NCBI GenBank assembly: GCA_021234155.1
Contig: JAJEKV010000066.1
Location: forward strand, 1,766,718 to 1,830,717
Reading direction: 5' to 3'
Length of the DNA stretch: 64,000 bases
From: Isoetes taiwanensis
Lineage: Eukaryota; Streptophyta; Lycopodiopsida; Isoetales; Isoetaceae
Positions 50,893 to 62,094 of this stretch are shown in pieces (the stretch's first letter is position 1; each line of letters begins with the position of its first letter). Below the pieces are notes generated by a model. It was given only the letters and a program-made list of their open reading frames with translations. It was not told where the DNA came from and did not search any database. The position numbers and the translations under genes are program-made.

Positions 50893-51903
50893 CATTTTTT
50901 TTTGAAGGACGAAACAAAAAGTTTATTAATCAGCAAGAATAAGTACAAAATGAATATTTTCATCTAGTTAAAATGGTGCTGAACACGAGTCAACACCATC
51001 CGCTTTACCATACTAGATAAGTAAAAGGAGATACTACGCTATTTAAGAGTCTAACCGCGACTGAACCTATAATGGCGCCAAATCCAATGTGATTACGTAA
51101 ACTGAGGAGAGGGCCCCGCGGGTAAAGTATTTTCTTCACCAAACCAGCTTCATCGGCGGAGCAAAGCCGCACTATATGCAAATGTGAGGAGCAGAATCAC
51201 GATAGCGATGCGAGGGAGAGCCGAGATGCAGGTGTTAGAACCCTCTAGCTGACTTTCAGGTTGATGAAGAGCAGTGGATGTTTGGGTGGGAGGGTGACAC
51301 CCACTTACCTTATCAATGTCCATGTACCTTCCACAAGCCTCTTCAACTTGTTCTTGGCGACCTTCTCGAATCTCATCCAACCTTGCCTCTCATGATCCGC
51401 AAAGCAGAGGCGGGGGGCATGGCCACTGAATAGATGAAGAGGAAGTCACAGAGGGACGAGAGACATCCATTGAAGAAGGAGCAGAGCTAGAGTAGGATTT
51501 ACAGGAGAGGCAACTGGAGGAACCTGCTGATAAGACTTACGATATTGAGCAAAGAGAGGGGCCTCATGGAACATGAGAGCCACCGTCATTTAACAATCGT
51601 AGCTTGAACGGAAAGAACATGGGCCCACTTTGAACTTCAATTGTCTGAGGCAGGTCACGATGAATGGGGCATGCTACACAAATTTTAATAATGCCATTGG
51701 TTATAGCATGCTGCGTGAAGTCCAATCTCACCAGCAATAGCAGTAAATGAACTCGTAACCCGGAAACTCGAGGAAAATCTTCAATAGCAATCCGCATCGG
51801 GGCACGAAGGCATCCGGCTTTACTCGAAAAGAAGAGCCAAGAACATACTCTTGATACAACAAGAAATGTTTCCACAGAGGATCAACACCTTGTTCTATGA
51901 TTC
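50893..51903 (-). mobile_element. L1-type LINE fragment, minus strand, internally deleted
   Basis: Poly-T at 50895-50903 followed by GAAGGACGAAACAAAAAG is the reverse of a plant L1 3' end (compare CCGATCCTTC plus poly(A) at 11127-11153). AAGATTGAG lies just left of the poly-T (50885-50893) and again at 51904-51912, a possible 9-bp target-site duplication. The minus-strand frame at 51875-51564 could be ORF1 text, but no endonuclease or reverse transcriptase was seen. The element would thus be about 1 kb with its middle missing. Confidence 0.5.
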
Positions 51904-52170
51904 AAGATTGAGATTCTTTGTCCAATGGCCACCTAAGGTGTCATGTATTAATTTCACCAAGGGCTATGTCCTTAGGATATGGACTTGTATATAGCTTTGC
52001 ATGCCCAAGTACTATTCCATGATCACGTTCTTCTAAAGACGAGATTGAGCTTCTTTTCCGTCCAAAGGCCACCTAAGCCGCCTTTGCTAATTCACCAATG
52101 GGTATGCCCTTATGATATAGACTCATATAGAGCCTCGCATGCCTATCGCCATTCCATGATCATGATACAA
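51904..52170. repeat. Direct duplication, 135-bp spacing
   Basis: GATTGAGATTCTTTGTCCAA... at 51908 and GATTGAGCTTCTTTTCCGTCC... at 52043 begin two similar segments. Both continue GGCCACCTAAG, AATTTCACCAA/AATTCACCAA, GGGYATGYCCTTA, GATATRGACT, GCATGCC and TTCCATGATCA. The copies have about 80 per cent identity by eye. No coding role is visible. Confidence 0.75.
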
Positions 52171-53812
52171 ATAACTTTTGTTGCCGGAGGTTGTATGTTG
52201 CATGATTAAAGTTATAAAAACATGCAATGGAAAAGAATTCTTCATGTGCAACACCCTAAATATGGGTGTTACTATGATGAGTCATTGGTGGATCCCTATA
52301 GCAAAACTCTAGCATAAAATTTCATCATTTGCATTCCTTCAAATACTCATATTATCCAAATGGTGAGTTATAATCCAATGATTTAGTACATGATTACTTA
52401 TGGATGGCAAATCATACCTCTAAGTTCCAAGAATCTAAACATTCCCATCACTTTCTAACATACCTCTAGTTCCAAACTCTATTAAAGACCCCATGATGGA
52501 ATCAACACAACATTACCTATGGACCTCGTTAAGTTCACACATTCTAACGCTCCAATGAAAAAATACAACATTCTAGCATTCACCCTAAGTCACTCCCGCC
52601 CAAGTCCCATATCACGCACTTTGTTTCATCATATTTGGTTTGATTGGCAAAATTAAGATTATTATTTTGTCATTAAGAATTTAGCATAAATTTGCATCTA
52701 GAGATGGCATGGTCTCGTTGTGCATGTTGATGAGGAGGATAACCTCTCTTGATAGGATTATGGCAGAAGCAAGGTCGGTGCCCAAGAGGGTTATCCGCCA
52801 TAATCATCATCGAGGGGAGGGTTGGCCTCCCTTAATCATTCTCCTGGAGGACATCACCATGGATCCGAGAATATCCTCAATTCAGCCATGGACTTGATAA
52901 TCACCAGAGCCATGGATTATCGAATATACCAAGATGCTAATTTAATCTGGAGATTGCTAAGGATCGATAATCACACGACACTGATGTTTAAGAAGGTCCT
53001 TCTAATCATGTCAATTGCTGTATTTGCTAATAATAACTAATGATATATTCTTGTACTACACGATAGGTTTTGCAAGTCCAAAATTTAATTTTGGTGATCA
53101 TTGACGTTAATGAAGATTGGGCTAACATAGATAATTGAGATACATTCCAATCCATTGGTATTGAACTTACAACCATTGAGGAACATGACTGTAAAAAACC
53201 TAAGAATCGAGCCATGGAACAATCATTATCACCATCACTAGACATAGGTGACACACCATTACTTCAACCAACATACAACACCTGTGAAGAAGACGCGCCA
53301 ACCAGTATAAATGAAACCTGAAATACATGATAAACGAAGTGAGCAAGACTCCACCGCATCCACCTTAGTTCAAGTTTTCTCAAACAACAAAAAACATTCA
53401 GACTGCTACAACCAACAAGATAGGGGCAATGCGTAATGCATTAGCACCTTGTTTGGAAAAATCCAAATGGCGGGGAGAAGGCAAAAATTCGGTCATTTTA
53501 TGATCCCTTCTACTTAGACTACAACCTTGGTGGTCGTTCAAGAAGGGCTGCAGCTTTTCCACGAATGTGACTTAAGTTATTGTCTGTTTATGTTAGATCT
53601 TTACTGGCAAAAATTCTCCTATATTATTGGACAACCCATTCTATGTGAAACCCCACTTTACCCATTTTTTGTTTGCCCCAATCATTCAAACTATGCAATT
53701 ATTTTAGCCTTTTCTTTCTCGGTCCTTTGTTGCCCATCAATCATGCATTCCTCTATTTGGAGATGGCATTGAAACAGATCGCAGATGGCAATTTAGCTCT
53801 TAAGCTCGAGCA
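52171..53812. other. Gene-free stretch with nested inverted repeats
   Basis: No supported gene. At 52737-52806 lie GGATAACCTCTCTTG and CAAGAGGGTTATCC (one bulged base), and inside and outside them GATTATGG (52756-52763) and CCATAATC (52799-52806), giving overlapping pairs. A small hairpin AACACCC/GGGTGTT lies at 52250-52270. Short open frames at 52709-53040 seem to be by-products of this repeated sequence. Confidence 0.4.
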
Positions 53813-56800
53813 ATGGAAGAAGAATCTACTGTTGTGGCCAGTTCTAATACCTCTCAGAATGTTGGCCAATTATGGGAGGATATCCCAATGGCTTCCACTT
53901 CTGGCAGAGTTCATAGTCCTTTCTGGATCGGAAGACCTCGAAGAAGCCGACATAGTATTTGCTCGCCTATAGGCAAATTTTATGCTGTTAATGTGAGCTT
54001 TCCTTTCGGAAATCTTGTTTGTATGATGCGATGTTGTAAAATCTCTTCTCAGCAAGAGGATGGATGTGCCTTTTTATGGTGAGAAGGGGAAAGTTAGAAC
54101 AAGTTATTGTCCACGATAACCACAAGTAAGGTTGATGGTTGACATGACTCTTAATTTCTGAAGCTAATTGATGCTCGGGTAGTTTCTACCTGTTTTGAAC
54201 AAAGCAGTAACAGCAAGGACAAATAGTTCGTTCATCTTCTTCACACAGATTAGATGGTGGAATAGAGTTGGCTACACAATATATAAACTATTTGCAAGGA
54301 AGTAAGTGCAGGCATTTTATGTGAAATTGCTGTGTGGGGGAAAATTATAAAAGAGATATCAACTGAACAAATAGATCAATATACGCACTATGTATTCTTG
54401 CATGTCATGATATTATATGGTTCTATCTTGTTCCAAATTTCCTGCTTCTTGTTGTAGATGGTGATTTTCATATCAATGCTACTTATGAGACCTTCCACGG
54501 ATCAACACTCTCAACTTGGTATTGCTGGAATTCATAGTTTATTTATTTTTTGAAGGATGGAGTGGAAACATTAGTTTTTCAACTTCTGAAACTTTCATGC
54601 TAGTTCTGCTTGGTGTGTTCTAGTAAGTAGTATTCTTTACATTTTTGCATCAGTTAAACTCCAATGGCAATATAAGTTCAAATATCATTATGACAGCTGC
54701 TATGTGTTCCTGTCCCTTTAGATGTCATAAAACCTTGCTTCAGATCATGACAACGTTGCTTCAGATTTGTTGATTCTTCACGTGTGCTTAATTCAATCTA
54801 TTGCCAATTGAGGGCTCAAAATTATTTTCTAAGAACTTCTTCCTTTAAATTCTGCAATATTTTGTATACTAGATAGCTTCTAGGACTAAGAAATGTATAT
54901 ATACTTAGCTGGGAACTTCTTGTTTCACCAGCTTCCACACAGATTCGAATTAGCTTTGTCGGTTCTGGAGGTTAATCTTGAAAAATGAGAAGGTAATACC
55001 ATTTAACATACAATGCGGCGATCCTTATCGAAAATTTGTTTCATCTAACAACAATAAGAGTCATTACCTATCAAGTCATAGATGTCTTGAATCTAATCCA
55101 TTGGGGATAAACCTCTCCAGCCTCCTTACCGCAATAGACACAATCTAAACTTGTACATCATTTTCATGTTTTCACTCTCCCAAGCTTTCTCCAGCATGCC
55201 ATCTATAGATGAGAGAGAAGTCTTGCTATAAAAAGCATATTTAATGACAGACACATGTTATGGAGGAGATAATGTTGTCATAGCATCTGAAAGGACATTA
55301 TTTGACCAGAAGCCTTTGAGTCAGGGTGTTTTGTTATGGAAAGCTGACGGTAAGGAAGAAGAAGATGATTAGTAGGGCAAGAAACCCACTATTTTTTCTT
55401 TTTAACATCTCTTTGTTTCCAATTAGGGAGTCCCCAACATTTGGGAAGCCATTATGCAAAGATAGTTTGATGGTGCATTATTTTCATTATCCTTGTAAAG
55501 CACTGCAGCTGCATAGAATAATGTTGTGTCTAAGGTCTTATGGCCTGGTCATGTTATTAGTTTGTTTCTCAGCATGTCTAGTCTGCAGATTGGAAAAGAA
55601 CAATACTTATATGATATCATCATTCGATCCCAGAAGTTAGCTTCAGGCTGTTGATGTTCCTGTTCTTCTCGCACATCCGATTTTTACTGTACTGCTCATT
55701 TGTAAAACCTGTGAATGAATGTAGTTCTGAAGTGCTCTAATTTTACCTTTATTCGCTTAGTTGCTTATTACTTCTATTCTGTGCAGAAGTTAAAATGGGC
55801 ACTTTGATTCAAATATGAGGACAGGAGAGAGTACAGCCAGCCTATGCGTAAAGAATTTCTGCCAGGAAACGCAATCATGGATGCGCCTTTTGTAACTAAC
55901 CTCAGGTCACCAGCAGTATATTGCATAATAAATATTGTATTATCTGACCACTGTGCTGGCTGTAAAATTCAATCTTCATTGCATATTGTCATATGCTTCG
56001 ATCTTAATTTATTTTCATATATAATAAATACACCACCTTTTGTCAGTTATTGAAAATTGTATCAATGCTGTCTGCAGCAACAAAACTACGTTTAGACTGG
56101 AGGGATTATTACCAATGCATAACTGTGGGACTTTACAACAAAGGTTTATATCACTTACTACTCAATCTATAGAGCTTATATTATTAATTTAGGCCCTTTT
56201 AGAAAATGCACCCCTGTAGACTATTTTGTTACATTCTATGCAGTGCTTGGTTTTACAATGGTTATGGCATGCATGCAGCAGTTTCCAGACAGATTTTTGA
56301 AGAAAGAGGCTATGTTTAAAAGGATCGGTGAAGTTTAGGAAAAGAAAGACAAATGGAGCTGGCCTTTTGCACTAATATGAAGGAAAATATAGATTTATGG
56401 TATTACTTGCATTTTCTTCTGTTGCAGTTTTATCATAAGTTCCTATTTTAATGTTTCCCGTGCAAAATAGTATGGAGCCAAAGCAAGGACAATAAAAGTA
56501 TATCTTTTAAGCCGCGGCAACTGATTGCCGTGGTGTAATGAGCCTTGACTGCATCCCAAGTTTTAGCACACATAGGTTGGTGTCTGTGGAGTATACTCAA
56601 ATGACTTGTATATTTAGATTTTGAGCAAGCGCTTAGTGATGTCAAATGTATGAAGATGCTAATTTATATTGTGCCGAACAGGGACAGCGTCCATGATGGG
56701 AAGTTGTTGAACTTAGAATGGAAACATGGACAGTTCCCTCACAATTACATGCTAGTCAAAGCAGCCCTTGGAAGCGGAATGCATAGTTTGTCTGCTGAAG

Positions 56801-56814
56801 TGAAGTTCTCTTAG
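53813..56814 (+). CDS. Possible multi-exon gene, function unrecognised
   Basis: Not recognised. Coding-like pieces on the plus strand: a possible first exon from the ATG at 53813 (MEEESTVVASS ... PFWIGRPRRSRHS); an exon ending at 55348 with a GTAAGG donor (ERTLFDQKPLSQGVLLWKAD); an exon after CTGCAG at 56080, ending near 56144 at a GTTTAT donor, reading TKLRLDWRDYYQCITVGLYN, whose phase fits the previous exon; and a last open piece ending at the stop near 56814 (NLEWKHGQFPHNYMLVKAAL). Linking the last piece in frame was not possible. The 55349-to-56080 junction is the best support; the rest is tentative. Confidence 0.35.
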
Positions 56815-58680
56815 ACCGTTGTCATATGCTGTAAAATACTAATGTACTGGGTCATAGCCTATGGTATATGTCCTGAATGCTTTAGAAGAGTCCCTAGCAT
56901 CTTTTGACATGGGAAAACAATGTGTGAAGGCTTGAAGAAAGGAAGGATATTTTGGGGCCATCTTCTTTGAGGGTAACCATATAACTTTCAGGAGCGGCAA
57001 CAGCATATGATAAACAATATCTGGTCTGCACAGTTCAGTTGAAGATGAGTTGTTTTCATGTCAGTGGTATCGTAAAACCTCTGGCCCTTGGTTTTTATAT
57101 TACGTTACAGAACTCAGACCATAACGTAAGAAAATAGTAGTATGTGCTTCTACATCGAATAACTGAAGTACATCTAGGCTGGTGGAGGCCGGCTCTGAAT
57201 GCCAGATTGGAATAAAGGAACAAAGGTTGCAACCACAAGTTGGAGCAACGACCAGGGCCTTCAACAGCAACATATCTCAACAATGCAGAAAAGTTATTGA
57301 ACAATCGCCTGTTCATATCCAAATGCCATAGCCACAAAGAATGTTGAGGCATTTCACTGATGCCATAGCCACAAAGATGCAGCCTCCACTGATTCATTTC
57401 TATATTAATTCGGACAAAGCTGTATTTGACTGTTGATGATGCTGCACCCTTGACAGCTCCACTACATTATTTCCATCTATTCTTGCAATTAGCTCAACTA
57501 GGGAGTATGTTTCACTGAACTATCATATTTATTTAATGGTGTGTTGTGTTTAAGTATGGTCAATCTCCATTGAAGATGTTCTTGCAGTGGGTCTAAATCT
57601 TCCTACAGGATATGTTCACCACAAATATAGAAGTTTATACAAATTGTGGAAAGGTGGTTGAACTTTTATGATAAATTAATTACAAGCTGATACACAAACA
57701 AGTTTTCTCATGCACATGATGTTTGCCGCCATCATGGATGTGTAAGCAAACATTTTCAAAGTTCATGTTGAAGGTGGCCTACAACACATGCCTATAAGCC
57801 CTACCTTGGATACTATCAAGAAGATATGGTGGATTGAAGCCAAGTTCATGCCATTTCAGAAGATTATGTGAGGCAATGCATAACAGCACGTGGATGCAAT
57901 ACCTCATCATGTGAATGCTTGAGGACATCGCCTATGAGATGGAAGATGCAATACCCCATCTGTGAATGCTTGAAGACAGCCTATGAGAAGGAAGGATAAA
58001 AAGAATAATGAGAAGGAAGGATAAAAAGAATAACATACTTATAAAATCGTGCCATATCTATCTATCTACACATATATAAAATGAGTTTCCAAACATTCGA
58101 TTCTTTTATGCTCTATTATCTTGGGGGCACGTATAGTTATTTTTCCTGGGTACAACTTTTTGGCAATATTTTTTGGTCTCAGATTGGCAACATTTGGCAT
58201 TCCGGCGAGCTCTGCTCTGAACTCAACCACTATGGACAAGATGTCCTCATTCTTCTAGCTCAGAATCAAACCGGGAGAGCAACTCTTCCAGACCAGATCT
58301 TTGCTTTGAAGCAAAGCTTGCGATTGTGCCATCGTCTCAGCTTGCAATAGCAAGTTTTCTTCACCGAATATGAATTGTGACAATTTAGGGCAAGGAAAGA
58401 AAATGTGACGCTTTAGGACAAGGAGCTTCTGGACTTTTCTGGAATCGGGTGTGTAGGTCTGGCCGCACCTCCCTTCATCAAAACGGCATGGATAGATCTC
58501 TGGGAAATGTTCTGGAGCATGGATAGATCTCTGGGAAAGGTTGTGGGTGCACTCCAGAGCTACCTATGGAGACCCGGAGCTGGGAAAAGTGTGTGCTTCC
58601 TGAACTCCAGAGCCGACGATGGTATGGAGAGCCGAAGCTTTGCAAAAAAATTTGCATCAGAGTAAAAGAGGACGTGTGGA
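56815..58680. other. Gene-free stretch with several small tandem repeats
   Basis: TGCCATAGCCACAAAG repeats at 57326 and 57361. GCAATACC-CATC-TGTGAATGCTTGARGACA repeats at about 57896 and 57949. A 26-bp unit, AATGAGAAGGAAGGATAAAAAGAAT, is duplicated at 57981-58034. CATGGATAGATCTCTGGGAAA is duplicated at 58489 and 58518. The plus-strand frame at 58081-58350 (90 codons) has no recognised domain. Nothing else is supported. Confidence 0.45.
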
Positions 58681-58689
58681 GTTTTGGGC

Positions 58690-58860
58690 AAAATTAGAAT
58701 GAGAATGAGAATGAGAATGGTTTTTTATCGTCCACTGAGACCAATCGGCCTATGGGACCCAGAAGGAGCGCAGCAAACTTATTACTGTCTGGGTTAAAAA
58801 AACCCTCGCCCCGAAGGGTTTTCGAGGGAAAAACCGTGGCAGTAATGCTGTCAAACTGTA
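58690..58860 (-). other. LINE 3' end: hairpin plus (ATTCTC)n tail
   Basis: On the plus strand: (GAGAAT)n at 58694-58720, TTTATCGTCCACTGAGACC, TATGGGACCC (58751-58760), ATTACTG (58781-58787), AAACCCTCGCCCCGAAGGG, TTCGAGGGAAAAACC and CAGTAAT (58840-58846). Read as minus-strand RNA, ATTACTG and CAGTAAT pair, and inside them CCCTCG pairs with CGAGGG around a further CCC/GGG stem. This is the best preserved copy of the motif. No LINE protein text is clear just upstream on the minus strand, so it may be a 5'-truncated insertion. Confidence 0.8.
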
Positions 58861-59999
58861 CAAGTATACATCATCATGAAATAAAATGTGTATGTACATG
58901 TCAAGCGCGTGCCCGAGGACATAGCTGATCTCGCATGTCCATGACCTTCTGAAGGTATGATCCTAGCACCCGTACGGATGCCGTGCTCAATGTCACATGT
59001 AGCGGCTGGCCAGGCCTGACCAACTCAGCATAGCGCTGTGGTTTTAGGAGGCAAGACTCAGATTTGTAGGCAGAATTCTGTTGATCATGGAGTTTCTGGA
59101 ACACAGCTTGGAGAACTTATGAGCTAGGAAATTCAAAGCAACCATATGAGAGAGCAGAGAGATTCTGAAACGACCCCTGAAGTTTCCTCAACACCTTTGT
59201 TTTTCCAAATGGACTCGGCAAAAGGTAAACCTTTGAATTTTGAGTGCTTTAACTGGCTGCAGCTCAGTCTGCAATGCGAGAACAACTTCTTCTGGCTTAT
59301 TGTTGCTTCGCATGCCTCAGACTTCTAATCAAATTTCTCCTGTCTTTACCATTATTAATGAGAGTTTTAGAGATGGATTTAAGGTCTGTTTGATGCAAGA
59401 TAACATGCAGTAAACTTTATGTGTGTTTCTTTTGTGGCATCTTGGCCAAATATCGGATCAAATGAATCCAAAGCTACTAAGCATTGGGTTCTAATTCTTT
59501 TCTTTTCTTTAGAAGGAGCTCGAGCAGATCATCATCCAAGACGTCCGAGAAGATGTTAAGTTGCTAGGTTTATTAGACAAGCTGGTGTGCCTGTAAAGTT
59601 TAAAGGATCTTATGAACGGTTATTTGCTATTCTTTACACGCCCACTTACCTTAGTTGCGTCTGGATTATGACCATGCAAAAACTTATGCCCAGATGCTCA
59701 TAACCGATCTGGAAAGAATTCTACAACTTCTCAAGCTGCAGCAACAGATAGACCAGCTGATCAAAACGGTTGGCAAGGGATGCTTTGGCAAAGTCGCCCA
59801 TGAAAGATATTAGGGACTATAAGCTTTGCCTGTAACCAGTGGGTTTTTTTTCCCCCCTCTGAGGGCAAGGTAGTTTTTTTTATGTCATTTTTAGAAAATA
59901 CATAATAGAAGGGAGTGAACAGATCACTCTAAGATAAACCTTCCTAATACAAGAAGGCTCCAAAAGGATATACAAAGTGGTTTGATGCTTAATGTAGGG
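58861..59999. other. Gene-poor stretch
   Basis: A minus-strand open frame at 59104-58901 (containing QPLHVTLSTASVRVLGSYLQ) and a plus-strand frame at 59146-59328 have no recognised domain. Near 59660-59800 the plus strand reads DYDHAKTYAQMLITDLERI followed by QLLKLQQQIDQL, possibly part of an old LINE upstream of the next feature. No gene is claimed. Confidence 0.35.
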
Positions 60000-61475
60000 A
60001 GCTCAAACGATGGTTTCGACATGTTACTGAACCCGCTTTGTGTCCCCTTGCAATCAAACAGTACCATCCATTGAAGGGCAAGAAAGCTAGATACATTGCG
60101 GAGCACCAAAGGGAAATGTTCTACCTCCTTAACTGGCAGCCCAGGACATTCTGGAGAAAAGTCCTTCACAAACTCCTACAACAATCCTAACCAATGGGTG
60201 CAATACTTGCGCGAGCTCTACGATCCACTTGGAGTCCGAAAAAGAGGTAACCACACAGATGGGTCTGACATTGGAAATCACAGAGGCAGATGTCTCTCAT
60301 AGCCTACAGTGTCTCACCAATGGCAAGGCAGATGACTTGGACGGAATGTAAGCAAAATTTGTTGGGCAAGGCCACCTATAGTGCCCATCCTAAATGCACT
60401 GTATGTGATGCAAAACAATAGCTACAAGGAAGAGCTATATGACTGGGCTCCATCACATCCATGGCCACCTGGAATGAACTGGAGCAGGTACGGGAAGACT
60501 TTCTAGCTTGAGTACTTGGGGTAAAATCCAAAGTTCCCTACCAGATTCTTCTCCAGGAGACATGTTTCTTATCTGTATAGCATGCCACACTCGATCGCCA
60601 CATTATCTACTTTCAAAAGGTTGTTGGTATGGGCAATGATCATCTCCCCTACCTAGCTTGTACAATGTCCATGGGTCCACAATGCCTTAAAAACCTATTG
60701 GAAGGAGAGTCAAGCTCAGTGGTTCTCTCGATGGAATGTGCAAGAGCACAAACACATAAAAGTGGAAATTTAAGAGAATCATCACCATTTGCAACAATAC
60801 CTTAATACTTGCTTCCTCAACAAGCTTTGGAATACAAGTGCCATAGAACTGGTTAAGACAACATACTACAAGCTCCAGGTCCCTCATGCTTACACGGGAC
60901 CCACAACGTTACCTACGTACACATTTGTCGCTGAAAAGGCACATGTTGATAAATTCAATTCACAGAGGTGCACATCGCCTCCAAATGAGATAGACAGATA
61001 AGCTCGAGAGGCGCGCGAGGATAGAATCTGTTAGTGTTGTGAGTAGGGCGCCATTGAAGACGAATGTCATACATTGTAGCAATGTCCAACATTCAGTCAA
61101 CGAGCTCGCTATGCTGTGGGTCGATTCTGCCTAACCAGCAGTTTCATGTGCTACTGGATCCAACTTCAATGGGTTTGCTAGAATTTTCTCCAGGACATCA
61201 TGGATTCAAGTACCCAATTATATCCTCAAACACTGCACTGAGATTAAATTGCATCATAATGTATCATTGTACAATCTCTCAGCATACCTATTACTGCCAA
61301 GTTTTTTCCCTGGAAAATGCTTCGGGGCGGGGGTTTTTTAATCCTAGCAGTAATATTCCTTATCTGGGTCTCTTAGATCAATTGGTCTTCATAGACGATA
61401 AAATTCAATTCAATTCAATTAAATTAAATTCAATTCAATTCAATTCAATTCAATTCAATTCAATTCAATTCTGTT
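60000..61475 (+). mobile_element. EN-RT LINE fragment with hairpin-type 3' end
   Basis: Plus-strand text LEITEADVSHSLQCLTNGKA (near 60269-60330) matches the segment just before the first reverse transcriptase motif of EN-RT LINEs (the Lys-Gly/Ala-x-Gly/Asp-x-Asp-Gly turn). GAIEDECHTL and QCPTFSQRARYA (61047-61115, split by one stop) are the C-terminal Cys/His segment, as in the LINE at 25.9 kb. The catalytic middle was not seen, so the copy is worn or internally deleted. It ends in the hairpin and AATTC tail. Confidence 0.7.
61285..61475 (+). other. LINE 3' end: hairpin plus (AATTC)n tail
   Basis: ATTACTG (61290-61296) pairs with CAGTAAT (61348-61354). Between them lie TTTTTTCCCTGGAAAA, GCTTCGGGGC and GGGGGTTTTTTAATCC, which form the inner stem (weaker here than at 58.7 kb). 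CTGGGTCTC, AATTGGTCTTC and AGACGATAAA follow, then (AATTC)n interrupted by AAATT (61402-61470). It sits directly after LINE coding remains on the same strand, as at 25.6 kb on the other strand. Confidence 0.8.
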
Positions 61476-61486
61476 CCCATCAAAAG

Positions 61487-61965
61487 TAGTATGGGAGTGC
61501 ACCCACTATCTCCCATGCTATTTGGACTATATATTGATCAACTGGAGACTGGCTTGACCAACATGGTAGGGGAGTGACATGATTTGCTAATTGTATGATT
61601 AGGAAGTTGATATATGCATATGATGTAGACCTATTAGCACTTTATGTCACTCCTCATATCATCTTTTACACATCAAAGACAATCTCGCCTCACTTATTAG
61701 GGTCAAAACATAGAGATGGTACAAACGCATACAATTATCTTAGAGTATATTTCACTACCACCACGTGCTGGGACAACTGTATCTAATACTGAGTGATGAC
61801 AAATTGGAAGGCACTCTATGTCATGCAGAACAACTGCCACAAAGTGGAGCTTTACAATTGGTCCCATCGAGCACATTTTTTTAGGATCTTGGTGGAACCA
61901 ATTCTTTATATAGAGTGAGTATAGGGGTCCAGATAGCCTTTCTAACTCAGGCTCTCGTAGTCAAG
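61487..61965 (+). pseudogene. EN-RT LINE reverse transcriptase fragment
   Basis: Immediately after the AATTC tail the plus strand reads GVHPLSPMLFGLYIDQLETG (61494-61553; family QGDPLSPLLF), then YAYDVDLLALYVTPHII (61613-61663; family YADDxxLLA, first Asp replaced by Tyr), then LRVYFTTTT (family YLGVxF) and HAEQ/MQNNCHKVELYNW with FRILVEPILYIE (61800-61915). These are reverse transcriptase palm and thumb parts in several frames. It is a second LINE insertion joined head-to-tail to the first, lacking its own 5' half, and is inactive. Confidence 0.75.
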
Positions 61966-62094
61966 TCTATGGTTCCATAACACTGTTGCAAATTAAACGG
62001 GAGTGTTGCAGCACTCCCGTTTGAAACAGACTACCTCAGCCATTTGTAGTTTCTCCATCTTCACTTCCACAAACAAGGAATACAAAGACGTTAA

